From Candidatus Melainabacteria bacterium (GTDB lineage: Bacteria > Cyanobacteriota > Vampirovibrionia > Obscuribacterales > Obscuribacteraceae): DNA of 64,000 nt. Numbering within the stretch: position 1 is the stretch's first letter; every line of letters starts with the position of its first letter. Positions 16,305-24,987 of this stretch are shown here, piece by piece. The position numbers and the translations under genes are program-made. Where the stretch lies: the NCBI GenBank assembly GCA_003151275.1, contig PLXC01000083.1, forward strand, positions 1 to 64,000, given 5' to 3'. The notes under the pieces were generated by a model that did no database searches, had not been told where the DNA came from, and saw only the letters and a list, made by a program, of their open reading frames with translations.

Positions 16305-17708
16305 CTAGACGGCAAGCTGATTTGGTGTTTGCCTTTCGCCCATGAGTTGAAGAAACCTATTCGTTAGCATCATCAACGCGTCCGCTGAATTGACCCTGCT
16401 GGAAAGTTCAGATGAAGCTCCGCGCACATCCAATGTCTTTCCACCCGCGTGTACTTTTAGGCAGGCAAGCTGAGGATATTTTCGAGTCGTATCGCGCAGA
16501 GCCTCGTCCAGACACGCTTGTACAGTGCTAGTGTCAACGATGTTCGATAGATTCGATGCCACCATATTCAATGCATACAAAGTTCGCGCTAATTTGGTGG
16601 ACTGTTTGAGTATGCGGCGCAAATCAATTTCTGCCGTATCACCTCTTCTGTAAGCGGCTTCATCTACAGCAGTCGGAGGAGTGTGAATTTCCACAGCTAC
16701 CGGCTGGATTAACCCAAGTGAAATCATCTCCGCAAGTGCTTGCAGCAAGGTGTAGCTGTCGATCGGGAGCAGTGGCAAAATCTCTTCGACAGATAAATCC
16801 AATTCGATAAGCTTCCAGATTTTAGGAGCAAGCGTTTGCATTTGTTCGCTCGGTAACTCTTTCCACTTTGGCATGTGCGGAGCAGTCGTAAACGTCGTTT
16901 CAGTGCTGCCTACCTTTTCAAAGAGCTTAGGCATTTCGTCCGAGCGTCTCGCGCCTTCTACTAGAAGTCTTTCAATCGGTCTCTCTAACGTCGACTCCGG
17001 TGCTTGTGTATCCAAGTCCAAAGATCTTTCAAAGGCGAAGTCAGCAGGATCTTGAAGACCAAGCAGTTCAAATACCGCGTGGTCGCCCGACAGATGCTTG
17101 AACTTCGTGGAGACCAGATTGCCCCTATCGAAAACCAGCTTGGCTCCGGGATTCGCATGAGTAGCGAAGATGTTTAAGGTTCCGGATTGGCGCGAGGAAG
17201 CAACCGCTTGGATAACAGTGGGCAGATCAAAAAATGCAGTGTTGCCCTCCAGTCCTGGCGCTTTAAAGGCTATTTTACCGTCGCGTTTTTCAGCTAGACG
17301 CTCCAGCTCATCGGAGAGGAGCGGAAATTTAGACTTCAAATCCAGGGAGGCACGCTTGGAAAGCTTAAGTATTACCGCTTCTTCGGGCACTCGAATCGTC
17401 GCGGTGCGAGGTTGATTGTTAATCAGGGACATTTCACCGAAGCATTCGCCCGCAGTGAGGTAAGCGATAGGCTTGGCATCGGCGTTACGCTTCACTTCCA
17501 CAGAACCCTGCTTGATAATGTACAGGCCGTCGCCAGAATCGCCTTCACGGAAAACGATGTGCCCTGGTCCACAATGTTTTTCCACCAGGCTGAGGCTGAG
17601 CCCGTGGATAATTCTGTCGTCGATCAAGCGCAGGATGGAGCTTTCTTTCAAAAACTTGACCAGCTGCTCGCGCTCTTGTTCTTGCAGAGATTCTATCATC
17701 GTCGTCAT
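16305..17708 (-). CDS. cyclic-nucleotide-binding and PATAN (DUF4388) domain protein
   Basis: About 467 residues from ATG 17708. The frame is open upstream to 17804, but those 32 residues look non-structural. The first about 125 residues are a cNMP-binding domain: IVFREGDSGDGLYIIKQGSVEV and the phosphate-binding cassette CFGEMSLINNQPRTATI, in which the key Glu and Arg are kept, so real cAMP/cGMP binding is plausible. DUF4388 follows (TAFFDLPTVIQAVASSRQSG, KLVFDRGNLVSTKF). Then comes a helical region; the C-terminus resembles an orphan signalling module. It has no DNA-binding domain, so it is a likely sensor or adaptor. It is convergent with asnS. Confidence 0.85.
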   Translation of the reverse strand: MTTMIESLQEQEREQLVKFLKESSILRLIDDRIIHGLSLSLVEKHCGPGHIVFREGDSGDGLYIIKQGSVEVKRNADAKPIAYLTAGECFGEMSLINNQPRTATIRVPEEAVILKLSKRASLDLKSKFPLLSDELERLAEKRDGKIAFKAPGLEGNTAFFDLPTVIQAVASSRQSGTLNIFATHANPGAKLVFDRGNLVSTKFKHLSGDHAVFELLGLQDPADFAFERSLDLDTQAPESTLERPIERLLVEGARRSDEMPKLFEKVGSTETTFTTAPHMPKWKELPSEQMQTLAPKIWKLIELDLSVEEILPLLPIDSYTLLQALAEMISLGLIQPVAVEIHTPPTAVDEAAYRRGDTAEIDLRRILKQSTKLARTLYALNMVASNLSNIVDTSTVQACLDEALRDTTRKYPQLACLKVHAGGKTLDVRGASSELSSRVNSADALMMLTNRFLQLMGERQTPNQLAV

Positions 17709-17882
17709 CTCACAGGAAAAGGCATGAAACATCAAAGTATCGCAGATTTCCAGTCCAAATTTACTATGTATTGCACACAATACCAAATAGTGCAGATATT
17801 GCAAATCCGTAATCTGTGTAGATGAGCACTATATGTGGTGCCTTGATCCTGCTCAGAATTACTTCTATGAGCTGCGCTAAGT

Positions 17883-19322
17883 TTATTTTCTATTATGTGC
17901 TGTCTTCTGGTGCTTTGTCATCTTATGTTTAGACTGTGCCGTCGTTTTCGATTTGGATTTTTGTGCCGGCTTGTGTGTTTGCGCTTTGGGCTTTATCGCG
18001 GGTTGTGGCTTGTGCACCACCGTTGCGTGTTTCGCACCAGAATGAGTTTTGGTGTCAGCCTTCTTTGAGTTAGAAGTTTCGGATGAATGTGATTTCGAAT
18101 GTGCTGGTGCCACCACTGGTGCCGCTGTGTGTTTAATCGGAGCCTGTGCAACAGGCTTAGTGACCGCGGCGTTAGCAGGTTTAACTGGAGTCGCAGGCTT
18201 GGAAACCACAGCTGCAGCCGGTTTAGTCGTAGTCGCAGGTTTGCCAGAGACACCTCGATGCAGTCGCTCCCAATTTCTCAGCGCTTGAACCCCAGTTTCA
18301 AATCCGGCCGCATCAACATAAAAGTTGTGAGCGCCGTCATCGCGAGAAGGATCGCGCACATAATAAATGAACCCCGTATTAGCAGGCTCCAAAGCCGCTT
18401 TAAGTGAAGACAAGCCAGGATTACTCACAGGTCCCGGAGGCAATCCTGCCACCTTCCTGGTGTTGTATGGCGAATCTCGATTGACATCACTGAGATAGAC
18501 GATGCCGTTGTTTTTCCACTTACCAGCTAATTTGGATGCATACACAATTGTTGAATCAACACTCAAGGGGATATGTTGACGTAGTCGGTTGTATATAACG
18601 GACGCTACAATTGGTCTTTCGCCAGGAAGTTTGGCTTCGGTTTCAATGATCGAAGCGACCGTTACGACGTCGTGGGCGGATTGCTTGCTTGAAGTTGCCA
18701 ATTCCGCTAAGTCTTTTTTCCAAACTTGGTGAAAATGGTCAATACTGCTTTCTAGAATTTCTTTTGCGGTCGTCGTCGATTGAACAAAATAGGTATCAGG
18801 AAACATGTAACCTTCAAGACTGGTGGCGCTCGGATCCAAGTCCTTAATTGATGACGTGTCATTCATCAGGGTGAGAGCCTGATCCGCGTTCTTCAATTTC
18901 AATGTCGGAATTGCTGCCATGGCATGGGCAATGTCCCAGCGTGTCCAGCCTTCAATGATGGTCAGCTTGTTTGCAGCCTCTCCTCCTTCCACGAGTTTCT
19001 GCAGCACATCTTTGGGCGCAATCGGTGACGAAAATAAGTAATCACCTGCTTTAATTAGCGATCCAACGCCTTGGATTTTAATGTAAAGCTTAAAAGTCGA
19101 ACCATGTTGAATGATGCCAACAGATTGCAGTTTCTGCACGATTTGATCGGTTGAGCTGCCCAGGGCGATATTGACCGGTTTGCCGGCCATGCCGTGTTGA
19201 ACTGGTGAGTTTATGTCGTTCCAAGCCCAAGCGCAAATTGCTCCGGCAAGTAAAAAGCCGATCAGCGCCAAGATAAGGATTATTTTGATTGCTTTCAAAA
19301 TTTTATGAAGACACTCGCTCAA
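17883..19322 (-). CDS. mltG: endolytic murein transglycosylase MltG (YceG-like) with long basic tail
   Basis: A 479-residue protein, longer than the usual about 340-370. It has an N-terminal transmembrane helix (IILILALIGFLLAGAICAWAW) and a LysM-like segment (VNIALGSSTDQIVQKLQ). The YceG catalytic domain contains VVTVASIIETEAKLPGERP, with the catalytic Glu in the IIE motif, and IPLSVDSTIVYA plus DSPYNTRKVAGLPPGP. The enzyme cleaves nascent glycan strands and sets their length at the inner membrane. Residues about 360-479 are a low-complexity Lys/Ala/Pro/His/Thr tail, very basic, which could bind wall polymers (inference). Confidence 0.93.
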   Translation of the reverse strand: MSECLHKILKAIKIILILALIGFLLAGAICAWAWNDINSPVQHGMAGKPVNIALGSSTDQIVQKLQSVGIIQHGSTFKLYIKIQGVGSLIKAGDYLFSSPIAPKDVLQKLVEGGEAANKLTIIEGWTRWDIAHAMAAIPTLKLKNADQALTLMNDTSSIKDLDPSATSLEGYMFPDTYFVQSTTTAKEILESSIDHFHQVWKKDLAELATSSKQSAHDVVTVASIIETEAKLPGERPIVASVIYNRLRQHIPLSVDSTIVYASKLAGKWKNNGIVYLSDVNRDSPYNTRKVAGLPPGPVSNPGLSSLKAALEPANTGFIYYVRDPSRDDGAHNFYVDAAGFETGVQALRNWERLHRGVSGKPATTTKPAAAVVSKPATPVKPANAAVTKPVAQAPIKHTAAPVVAPAHSKSHSSETSNSKKADTKTHSGAKHATVVHKPQPAIKPKAQTHKPAQKSKSKTTAQSKHKMTKHQKTAHNRK

Positions 19323-19521
19323 CGACGCATTGATCGACAGATCTTAGTATGGTTCACTGAGTATAACGTCATCAGTAACAGATACTTTTACAGACATCGG
19401 TCAAGGGTCTCGAAACTCTCTCTCTATCCAATCATTTACGGGTCGACAACTTCAAAGACAAGAGATCCACCGATCGTGCCAAGCACAGCGCTGTACGTTC
19501 AATTCACACAGGACTGATAAC

Positions 19522-19863
19522 ATGAAAAATTCAATTGCACGAGCTACGTCAATCATCTCTTTAGTGTTGCTGCTGCTCTCATTTGCATTTTGCCTCCAGC
19601 ACGCCAGTGCAAAGCACGTTCACAAAGCCAAAGAAAATCCTAGACATGTTGTTTATGTAATGGGAGAGGACGTTCCTGCAGGAAGCATTTTTAAACCAAA
19701 CTTCTTAGTGGAGCGCAAAGCTCCACGGGATTTTGAAATGCCTGATGGCGCCGTACATTCAAAAGCAACTCTGCTAGATAGAAAGGCAAAGGCAATCATC
19801 TCTGAAGGTCAAATCATATGTACGCAAGATCTTCTGCCAGACTCGGATAACCGCGAAAAGTAA
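19522..19863 (+). CDS. secreted SAF-domain protein (CpaB/FlgA-like)
   Basis: A 113-residue protein with signal peptide (ISLVLLLLSFAFCLQHASA). The single SAF domain has VYVMGEDVPAGSIFKPNFLV, then ERKAPRDFEMPDGAVHSKA and AKAIISEGQIICTQDL. This is the 'D-h-P-A-G-x-h' plus 'I-x-x-G-x-x-I' pattern of the antifreeze/SAF fold found in pilus and flagellar P-ring chaperones. No pilus genes adjoin it, so the partner is unknown. It precedes a small TPR-like gene by 51 bp. Confidence 0.72.
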   Translation: MKNSIARATSIISLVLLLLSFAFCLQHASAKHVHKAKENPRHVVYVMGEDVPAGSIFKPNFLVERKAPRDFEMPDGAVHSKATLLDRKAKAIISEGQIICTQDLLPDSDNREK

Positions 19864-19914
19864 CTGGGTGAACAGAAGCCCTGTCGTATAGATGGATGTA
19901 AGGAGCGACGGCGC

Positions 19915-20229
19915 ATGAGTACAGAATCTTACTTGCTTGGGCTCGAGGCTTATCAAAATAAGGAATACGTCAGAGCTATTGAGCTTCTGAACGAGGCCGA
20001 TGCGGATCAATGGGATGCCCAGCTCTATCTTGGCATGAGCTACTACATGGTAGGCCGTCACGAAGACGCCCGAACTCATTTTGCTCATATGCGCGACCGT
20101 TGCCCTGAACCTTCGCTGCGCGAGAAAGCGGAAACTGCCTTCACTGTTGTGAATTCAAAAATAAGGCAGACAGCAAAATTGAAACAAGAGGAGCAACAAG
20201 AGGAAGACGAACTGACAGTCGAATGGTGA
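19915..20229 (+). CDS. small TPR-like protein
   Basis: A 104-residue cytoplasmic helical protein. ATG 19915 has AAGGAGCGACGGCGC upstream. Residues 1-60 read as two TPR units (YLLGLEAYQNKEYVRAIELL, QLYLGMSYYMVGRHEDARTHF). The C-terminus is a glutamine/glutamate-rich helix. Protein-interaction role inferred. Its stop lies 3 bp from the stop of the convergent rlpA-like gene. Confidence 0.8.
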   Translation: MSTESYLLGLEAYQNKEYVRAIELLNEADADQWDAQLYLGMSYYMVGRHEDARTHFAHMRDRCPEPSLREKAETAFTVVNSKIRQTAKLKQEEQQEEDELTVEW

Positions 20230-20232
20230 AGG

Positions 20233-20616
20233 TTAGTCTTCTTTGACTATTGAACAATCCACCACTCTGTTTTTGCCGGAAATGATTCCCAACTCTTGAG
20301 CCGCAGCGTAGGAAACATCAATGACTCGGTTCGGCGTGAATGGTCCGCGGTCGTTAATAATCACGATGCATTGCTTTTTTGTCTTCCGATTGACGACCCG
20401 AACTCTTGTGCCGAAAGGTAAAGTGCGATGCGCGGCCATCAGCTTTGTTTTGTCGTGAAGAGCGCCGGAGGCTGTCTTTTTGCCATGATAATATTCGGCG
20501 TAGTAGTCGGCGACCCCCGAGAAACCTTTAGCCGCCGGGACGGCAGAAGCGGTCGCCGTTGATAAAGTTGCGCAAATTGCAGCGGCACTGAATATGGTGC
20601 CCAGTTTTTTTAACAT
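20233..20616 (-). CDS. rlpA: RlpA-like double-psi beta-barrel protein
   Basis: A 127-residue protein with signal peptide (IFSAAAICATLSTATASAVPA). The RlpA/DPBB domain follows: GVADYYAEYYHGKKTASG, KLMAAHRTLPFGTRVRV and VIINDRGPFTPNRVIDVSYAAA, including the His and Asp of the lytic transglycosylase active site. It lacks the SPOR domain of E. coli RlpA, as do many homologues. Acts on peptidoglycan in the periplasm, probably on denuded glycan. Confidence 0.9.
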   Translation of the reverse strand: MLKKLGTIFSAAAICATLSTATASAVPAAKGFSGVADYYAEYYHGKKTASGALHDKTKLMAAHRTLPFGTRVRVVNRKTKKQCIVIINDRGPFTPNRVIDVSYAAAQELGIISGKNRVVDCSIVKED

Positions 20617-20810
20617 ATAGACGCGTTCTCTGAAAGCCGGCTAGTGCCAAGCAAGAAGGGATAAGACGACGTTTACGGAGTTGTACAGCTTGGCTGCGAG
20701 CTCCCGAGTGCAGAGTTATATCCTCCGATATCTAACCAGAAGCATTCCCATGGCGCATGAATCAATACTGCTGGTTGGCAACTGGAAATTGGTCTTGAAA
20801 GGTAACTGGT

Positions 20811-20873
20811 TGACAACACCTTTGAAATTAAGGAGAATAGATCTCCATTCCTTTTAAGTAAAGGTTGTTGTCA
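20811..20873 (+). promoter_or_regulatory. inverted repeat spanning the leader and start codon of the Lrp-type gene
   Basis: TGACAACACCTTT (20811 onward) pairs with AAAGGTTGTTGTCA, which ends at the A of the ATG, with one bulged base. An inner pair GGAGA/TCTCC surrounds ATAGA. The likely ribosome site AAAGG (20859-20863) and the bases before the start codon lie in the 3' arm, so an RNA hairpin would hide them. As DNA it could be an operator for the regulator itself. The rest of the 256-bp gap (20617-20872) shows nothing else. Confidence 0.6.
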
Positions 20874-21364
20874 TGGATGATGTTGATTTATTAGCTCTAA
20901 ATTATTTGATGGAGAACGGGCGTGCCTCATGGTCCGAATTGTCCGGAATCTTAGACTTATCGGCTCCGAGCACCGCTGACCGCGTCAAAAAGTTGGAGGA
21001 GAACGGTGCAATCAAGGCTTACGCGGCGCTCATCAATCCCGAATCTGTCGGGTGCCACGTACTAGCTTTCATCGCCGTAGTTTTAGAACATCCAAGATTC
21101 CGCAGTGAGTTCATTGACATGGTCAATAAACTTCCGGCTGTTCAAGAGTGCCACCACATTACTGGTGACTATGACTACATGTTGAAGATTCGCTGTCAAA
21201 GCACCATGGAACTAGAACGTCTATTAACCAACGAGTTGAAGGATTTTGGAGGAGTCTCTAAAACGCAAACCATCATTGCTTTATCTACGGTTAAGGAGTC
21301 GGTCAAAGTGCCGATTAAGAATCAGGTCATGAAGACCGCGAGTCAACGTCAGTCACAGCAATAG
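20873..21364 (+). CDS. Lrp/AsnC family transcriptional regulator
   Basis: A 163-residue regulator. The N-terminal winged helix-turn-helix is DLLALNYLMENGRASWSELS with LSAPSTADRVKKLEENGAI. The C-terminal RAM/AsnC ligand-binding domain is VGCHVLAFIAVVLEH through VQECHHITGDYDYMLKIRC, with the family Gly-Asp-Tyr-Asp-Tyr turn. These proteins respond to amino acids and often repress their own gene, consistent with the long inverted repeat over the start. The neighbours do not show its regulon; the amino-acid enzymes at 8-14 kb are possible targets. Confidence 0.93.
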   Translation: MDDVDLLALNYLMENGRASWSELSGILDLSAPSTADRVKKLEENGAIKAYAALINPESVGCHVLAFIAVVLEHPRFRSEFIDMVNKLPAVQECHHITGDYDYMLKIRCQSTMELERLLTNELKDFGGVSKTQTIIALSTVKESVKVPIKNQVMKTASQRQSQQ

Positions 21365-21418
21365 TTCGCGGGTGGAGAAATTCTGTCATGGATTTGATCA
21401 ATTACAGTTCCGCCGCTC

Positions 21419-21940
21419 TCATTGCAGGCTTTGGTCTGTGGTCGATTTGGACATGCCAACTTTAGGTTGTTTGTGCGCTTCGAAGTGAACCATCCGCTCG
21501 CCGAATTCTGGGAAACTTGCAGTACCACTGATGAATTCGTCTTTTAAAAAGCCGTTAAATACCGCGATCGCGTGCTTTCGCTTTTTCCATCTGGCTAAGC
21601 TCGATTTGGAGAAATCGATGGAGAGCTGAATAGTTCCGGCTGTTTCGTCAAGCACACCGCTGAGTGGAAACTTTCCCAAGAGCCCACTATAGGTGCCTTT
21701 TATCTCGTTGCCATTCTGCTCGGATATCAGCACGGTCGGATGCCTTCTAAACTCGATTACATGTCCTTTCCAGGTTCCAGCAACATCGGTCACAGTCTTT
21801 GTTGCCGCGGGGGTATCACTAAATTCCACACCACCTTTTAATTGGTGTTCCTTACTTTGATCGGCTTCTGCCAATGCTCTGGGCTGAAAAATCAAGATCG
21901 CTAATATTGCGCCGATTGTTGAGATTGTCGTTACGGGCAT
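21419..21940 (-). CDS. secreted protein of unknown function
   Basis: A 173-residue protein with signal peptide (ISTIGAILAILIFQPRALA), then a beta-rich domain: GTWKGHVIEFRRHPTVLISE, GNEIKGTYSGLLGKFPLSG, GTIQLSIDFSKSSLARWKKR, FISGTASFPEFGER. The alternating strands and 'G-T-W-x-G' opening resemble small lipocalin-like or META-like barrels, but no family is assigned. No membrane segment beyond the signal. Confidence 0.7.
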   Translation of the reverse strand: MPVTTISTIGAILAILIFQPRALAEADQSKEHQLKGGVEFSDTPAATKTVTDVAGTWKGHVIEFRRHPTVLISEQNGNEIKGTYSGLLGKFPLSGVLDETAGTIQLSIDFSKSSLARWKKRKHAIAVFNGFLKDEFISGTASFPEFGERMVHFEAHKQPKVGMSKSTTDQSLQ

Positions 21941-22035
21941 TAACCCACACCTCTAAAGTTTCTTACAAACTCCATTACACGAGGCGACGCGAAAAGTTTC
22001 GCGCGAATAAAAGATCGAATTCGCCTAGTTCTCCG

Positions 22036-23262
22036 CTAGTCCTCGGCGCTGTAGGCGGCTACTCTGCTAGCCACTTCTTTCGCCTCATCTTCTCTGCTTG
22101 TTGCAGTCAGCAGTCGCACATAAATTTCCAAAGGATAAATCAAGTCTTGGTGATCGCCTGATTCCTCTAATGTCGCTATTGATTGTTTGAGGATTGGTTC
22201 CGCCTTACCGAACTCATCTTGTCCTATATAGATGGACGCTAGCAAAGCTTGATTGCGGGCTAAGTCTGGGTCAGCCGGTTCAAGTAGCGCGTGTTTAATT
22301 GTTAATGATCGGTAGCAAAACATTTCTGCTTCCGCGAAATGACCGCGGCTTTCAAGGACGAGCGCGTAGCGCACGAATTGCTCCGCTACTTCTAGATTCT
22401 CATTGCCCAGTGCCTTTTCGCGCAAACTCAGGGCTCGTTGAAATAGAGGATCTGATTTTCGATACAGCTTCTGCCCTTCGTAAAAATTGCCCAGCGTTTC
22501 AAGCATGTGTGCAAGTTCGAGAGGAGCATCTGCATATGCTTTCTCTGCAATCGAAAGAGCCTTTTTGTAAAGCAAGTCTGCATCTGCGGTTTTGCCCTGT
22601 GTTTCCCGAACCATTGCCAATCCAAAATACGAACTAGCGATGTGGTGATCGTCAGGTTGCAGTTGTTTTTCTGACAATTTTAGAAATTGTCTTAAGTTTG
22701 CTTCGGCGTCTTCGTATTTTTCTAAAATCAACTGCGTGGTCGCAAGGTGATTGAGAACTTGACAGGTAGCCACACTTTCCGGTTGATCGCGCTCACAAAT
22801 TTTAAGAGCTTCCTTCAAGAGTTCTTCCGCTTTCGCGAAGTCATCGCGTTTCTTGCATTCAATTGATTTTTCGATCAGTTGATCTACTTCCGGCGGTATC
22901 GAGGCTGGCTCTTGCTCAGGATCACTTCCTCCCATTAGATTCGACATCCACGAACCTGCGCTGCCGAGCGAATTTTGTGCTTGCTGCAGATCGGCAAAGC
23001 TAGGTGTTTGTCCGTGCTTAATTTGTTTGATCAGCATTTGAGCCATTGTTTGAGCCATCGGGCGAAGCGCTTGATCTGTCTTAGGCAGCATCTTGAGACC
23101 ATTTGCCAGCATGGGAGGAATGTTTCCGGCTTTGGCGAAGGCATCTGGATCTTTCATCGCTTCCTTGAGAGATTGCAAAACAATCTCAACTACTTCCGCC
23201 TCGCTTGAGTGCCGGACAATTTCCTTCAGCTGTTCAGGAATTTCCATATCGCCGCCAAACAT
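22036..23262 (-). CDS. TPR protein (kinesin-light-chain-like)
   Basis: The start is set at ATG 23262 because GGAGG lies 8 nt upstream (23271-23275); the frame is open further upstream but without a ribosome site. About 408 residues. The N-terminal about 130 residues are helical and rich in Met/Gln (LPKTDQALRPMAQTMAQMLIKQ). Five to six TPRs follow (SIECKKRDDFAKAEELLKEA, HLATTQLILEKYEDAE, GLAMVRETQGKTADADLLYK, LGNFYEGQKLYRKSDPLFQ and others). It lacks the W-x-x-S-G tail motif of the proteins at 6022 and 38612. Scaffold role inferred. Confidence 0.87.
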   Translation of the reverse strand: MFGGDMEIPEQLKEIVRHSSEAEVVEIVLQSLKEAMKDPDAFAKAGNIPPMLANGLKMLPKTDQALRPMAQTMAQMLIKQIKHGQTPSFADLQQAQNSLGSAGSWMSNLMGGSDPEQEPASIPPEVDQLIEKSIECKKRDDFAKAEELLKEALKICERDQPESVATCQVLNHLATTQLILEKYEDAEANLRQFLKLSEKQLQPDDHHIASSYFGLAMVRETQGKTADADLLYKKALSIAEKAYADAPLELAHMLETLGNFYEGQKLYRKSDPLFQRALSLREKALGNENLEVAEQFVRYALVLESRGHFAEAEMFCYRSLTIKHALLEPADPDLARNQALLASIYIGQDEFGKAEPILKQSIATLEESGDHQDLIYPLEIYVRLLTATSREDEAKEVASRVAAYSAED

Positions 23263-23460
23263 CCCAATATCCTCCACAAAGCCCAGTCGTGAAGCAATAT
23301 ACCATTGTCGTCTGCGCAACGACTTGGAGAACGCCAAGAAAACTCCAGTTGCTTAATGGGCGAAAGGAATAATAATTCTTTTCGATTAGTCTAAGTTGTT
23401 GAAGTGAGGCAGCCTTGCTGGGATACTGACTGATCTGTTAGAGCGCTGCCAAGGGAGAGT

Positions 23461-24786
23461 ATGAAAGCTATTCAAATTGTCGTTGCGGCGATGTTGTTCG
23501 GATGTGTTGCCCAGCCTGTTTTTGCCCACCACGATCTCGACGATCTTTTCCAGCACAAAAAATCTTCAAAGATTTCAAGGCAGGAAATCGATCCTTGGCA
23601 TTTGCTTGATTTCGCCCTGACACCTGCCTACGCTCTTTCAACGAATGTTCGGATTTATTTTGATGGTCCGTATCGAGTTATTGATTCAAACGGAATTCCC
23701 AATCATCCAACAGGTCAATTTCCGAATGCCGAAAATCCAAACACGATTTCAGAGCAGTCATACAAATTCAGGATGCCAAAAGAGCCTGCGGCAGCCCAAT
23801 CAACTACTCATATGTTTATGGCACCATTTGGAGTTGCGGTAAACGGTATTCCATTTGATCCCGGAGCAAATGAATTTTGGAATCGCGATCGAAATTCTGG
23901 CTGGCAATATGAACCAATGTTTCATCACAGTCTGGGACTCGATCAAAGCAACGCGCACGTGCAGCCAAACGGAGCCTATCACTACCATGGTATTCCGACT
24001 GGACTATTGGATAGGCTCGCTCAGTCACCAAAGCCGGTGCTAATTGGATACGCCGCTGATGGTTTTCCGATGTACGCACCATTTGGTTATCGGGATGCGA
24101 ATAACAACAAATCGGCAATGACTAAATTGCGTTCGAGCTATCGCCTTAAGGGAGGCACACGCCCGTCTGGGCCCGGTGAAAGATATGATGGTTCATTCGT
24201 TCAGGATTACGAATATGTGCCGAGATTGGGTGATTTGGATCAGTGTAATGGACGCTTTGGTGTCACCTCGGAATATCCGAAAGGAATCTATCACTACGTA
24301 GTGACTGATTCGTTTCCATTTATTCCGCGAGAGTGGAAAGGCACTCCGGACGAAAGTTTTCAACGACATGGGCACACTGGGAGACCTGGTGGCGAGCGTG
24401 ATGGACGACCGGGTGGACCTCCAGGTGATCGAGATGGACGACCTAGCGGCGGACCTCCTGGTGATCGAGATGGACGACCTAGCGGCGGACCTCCTGGTGA
24501 TCGAGATGGACGACCCGGCGGCGGACCTCCTGGTGATCGAGATGGACGACCCGGCGGCGGTCCTCCTGGAGGTCGCAACGGACGCGGATTCCCAGGTGAT
24601 GAAGGACCTCCAGGCGGTGGCGGACCGCCAATGGATCGGGGTGGACGACCTCCCGGTGTCGGACCTCCAAGTGATCGCAACGGACAACCTCAAGGTGGCG
24701 GACCACAAGGGAATCGCGACGGTCGAATTCCAAGCGGCGGCCCTCCAGGCCAGCAGCCGGGGCAGTATGCGTCAGGTGGGAATTAA
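23461..24786 (+). CDS. secreted YHYH-domain protein with collagen-like C-terminal repeats
   Basis: A 441-residue protein with signal peptide (VVAAMLFGCVAQPVFA), then a YHYH domain (residues about 55-300). Its hallmarks are visible: GAYHYHGIPTGLLDRL, VLIGYAADGFPMYAPFGY and KGIYHYVVTD. Residues about 305-441 are a Gly/Pro/Arg/Asp low-complexity tail, with four near-perfect 12-residue units (GGPPGDRDGRPS/G) decaying toward the end. The YHYH family is poorly characterised; His clusters suggest metal binding. The tail is likely extended and flexible. A 57-residue membrane protein follows immediately. Confidence 0.85.
   Translation: MKAIQIVVAAMLFGCVAQPVFAHHDLDDLFQHKKSSKISRQEIDPWHLLDFALTPAYALSTNVRIYFDGPYRVIDSNGIPNHPTGQFPNAENPNTISEQSYKFRMPKEPAAAQSTTHMFMAPFGVAVNGIPFDPGANEFWNRDRNSGWQYEPMFHHSLGLDQSNAHVQPNGAYHYHGIPTGLLDRLAQSPKPVLIGYAADGFPMYAPFGYRDANNNKSAMTKLRSSYRLKGGTRPSGPGERYDGSFVQDYEYVPRLGDLDQCNGRFGVTSEYPKGIYHYVVTDSFPFIPREWKGTPDESFQRHGHTGRPGGERDGRPGGPPGDRDGRPSGGPPGDRDGRPSGGPPGDRDGRPGGGPPGDRDGRPGGGPPGGRNGRGFPGDEGPPGGGGPPMDRGGRPPGVGPPSDRNGQPQGGGPQGNRDGRIPSGGPPGQQPGQYASGGN
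24410..24590 (+). repeat. 36-bp tandem repeat within the YHYH gene
   Basis: GGTGATCGAGATGGACGACC recurs at 24424, 24460, 24496 and 24532, exactly 36 bp apart, with a degenerate fifth unit near 24568. The unit is a multiple of three and encodes 12 residues, so copy number can change without frameshift. Confidence 0.9.
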
Positions 24787-24960
24787 ATGCAGAAGAGTCG
24801 CCTGAAATTCACACGAGTGGTTCTGGGAGCGGTACTACTCTTGGTGCTATTCACCGTTTACACGAGAATGCCGATTCAAGTAAGAATCTTTGTTCTTCCC
24901 GCGGTATTGCTTGCGTTATGGTGGTGCTTCAACGGGCTGATTTCGAAACCTAAAGCATGA
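24787..24960 (+). CDS. small two-helix membrane protein
   Basis: A 57-residue reading frame whose ATG directly follows the stop of the YHYH gene. Two hydrophobic segments (VVLGAVLLLVLFTVY and IFVLPAVLLALWWCF) are separated by a short loop, with basic residues at the N-terminus and near the C-terminus. Direct abutment suggests translational coupling. Function unknown; it could serve as an accessory of the YHYH protein. No family recognised. Confidence 0.6.
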   Translation: MQKSRLKFTRVVLGAVLLLVLFTVYTRMPIQVRIFVLPAVLLALWWCFNGLISKPKA

Positions 24961-24987
24961 CGAGATCAACTAGCGTAGATGCTAACA

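Noticed and set aside
24410..24733. Reverse-strand reading frames rich in Arg/Ser/Pro/Gly
   Set aside because: They are by-products of the GC-rich 36-bp repeat in the YHYH gene; they have no ribosome sites and no independent conservation.
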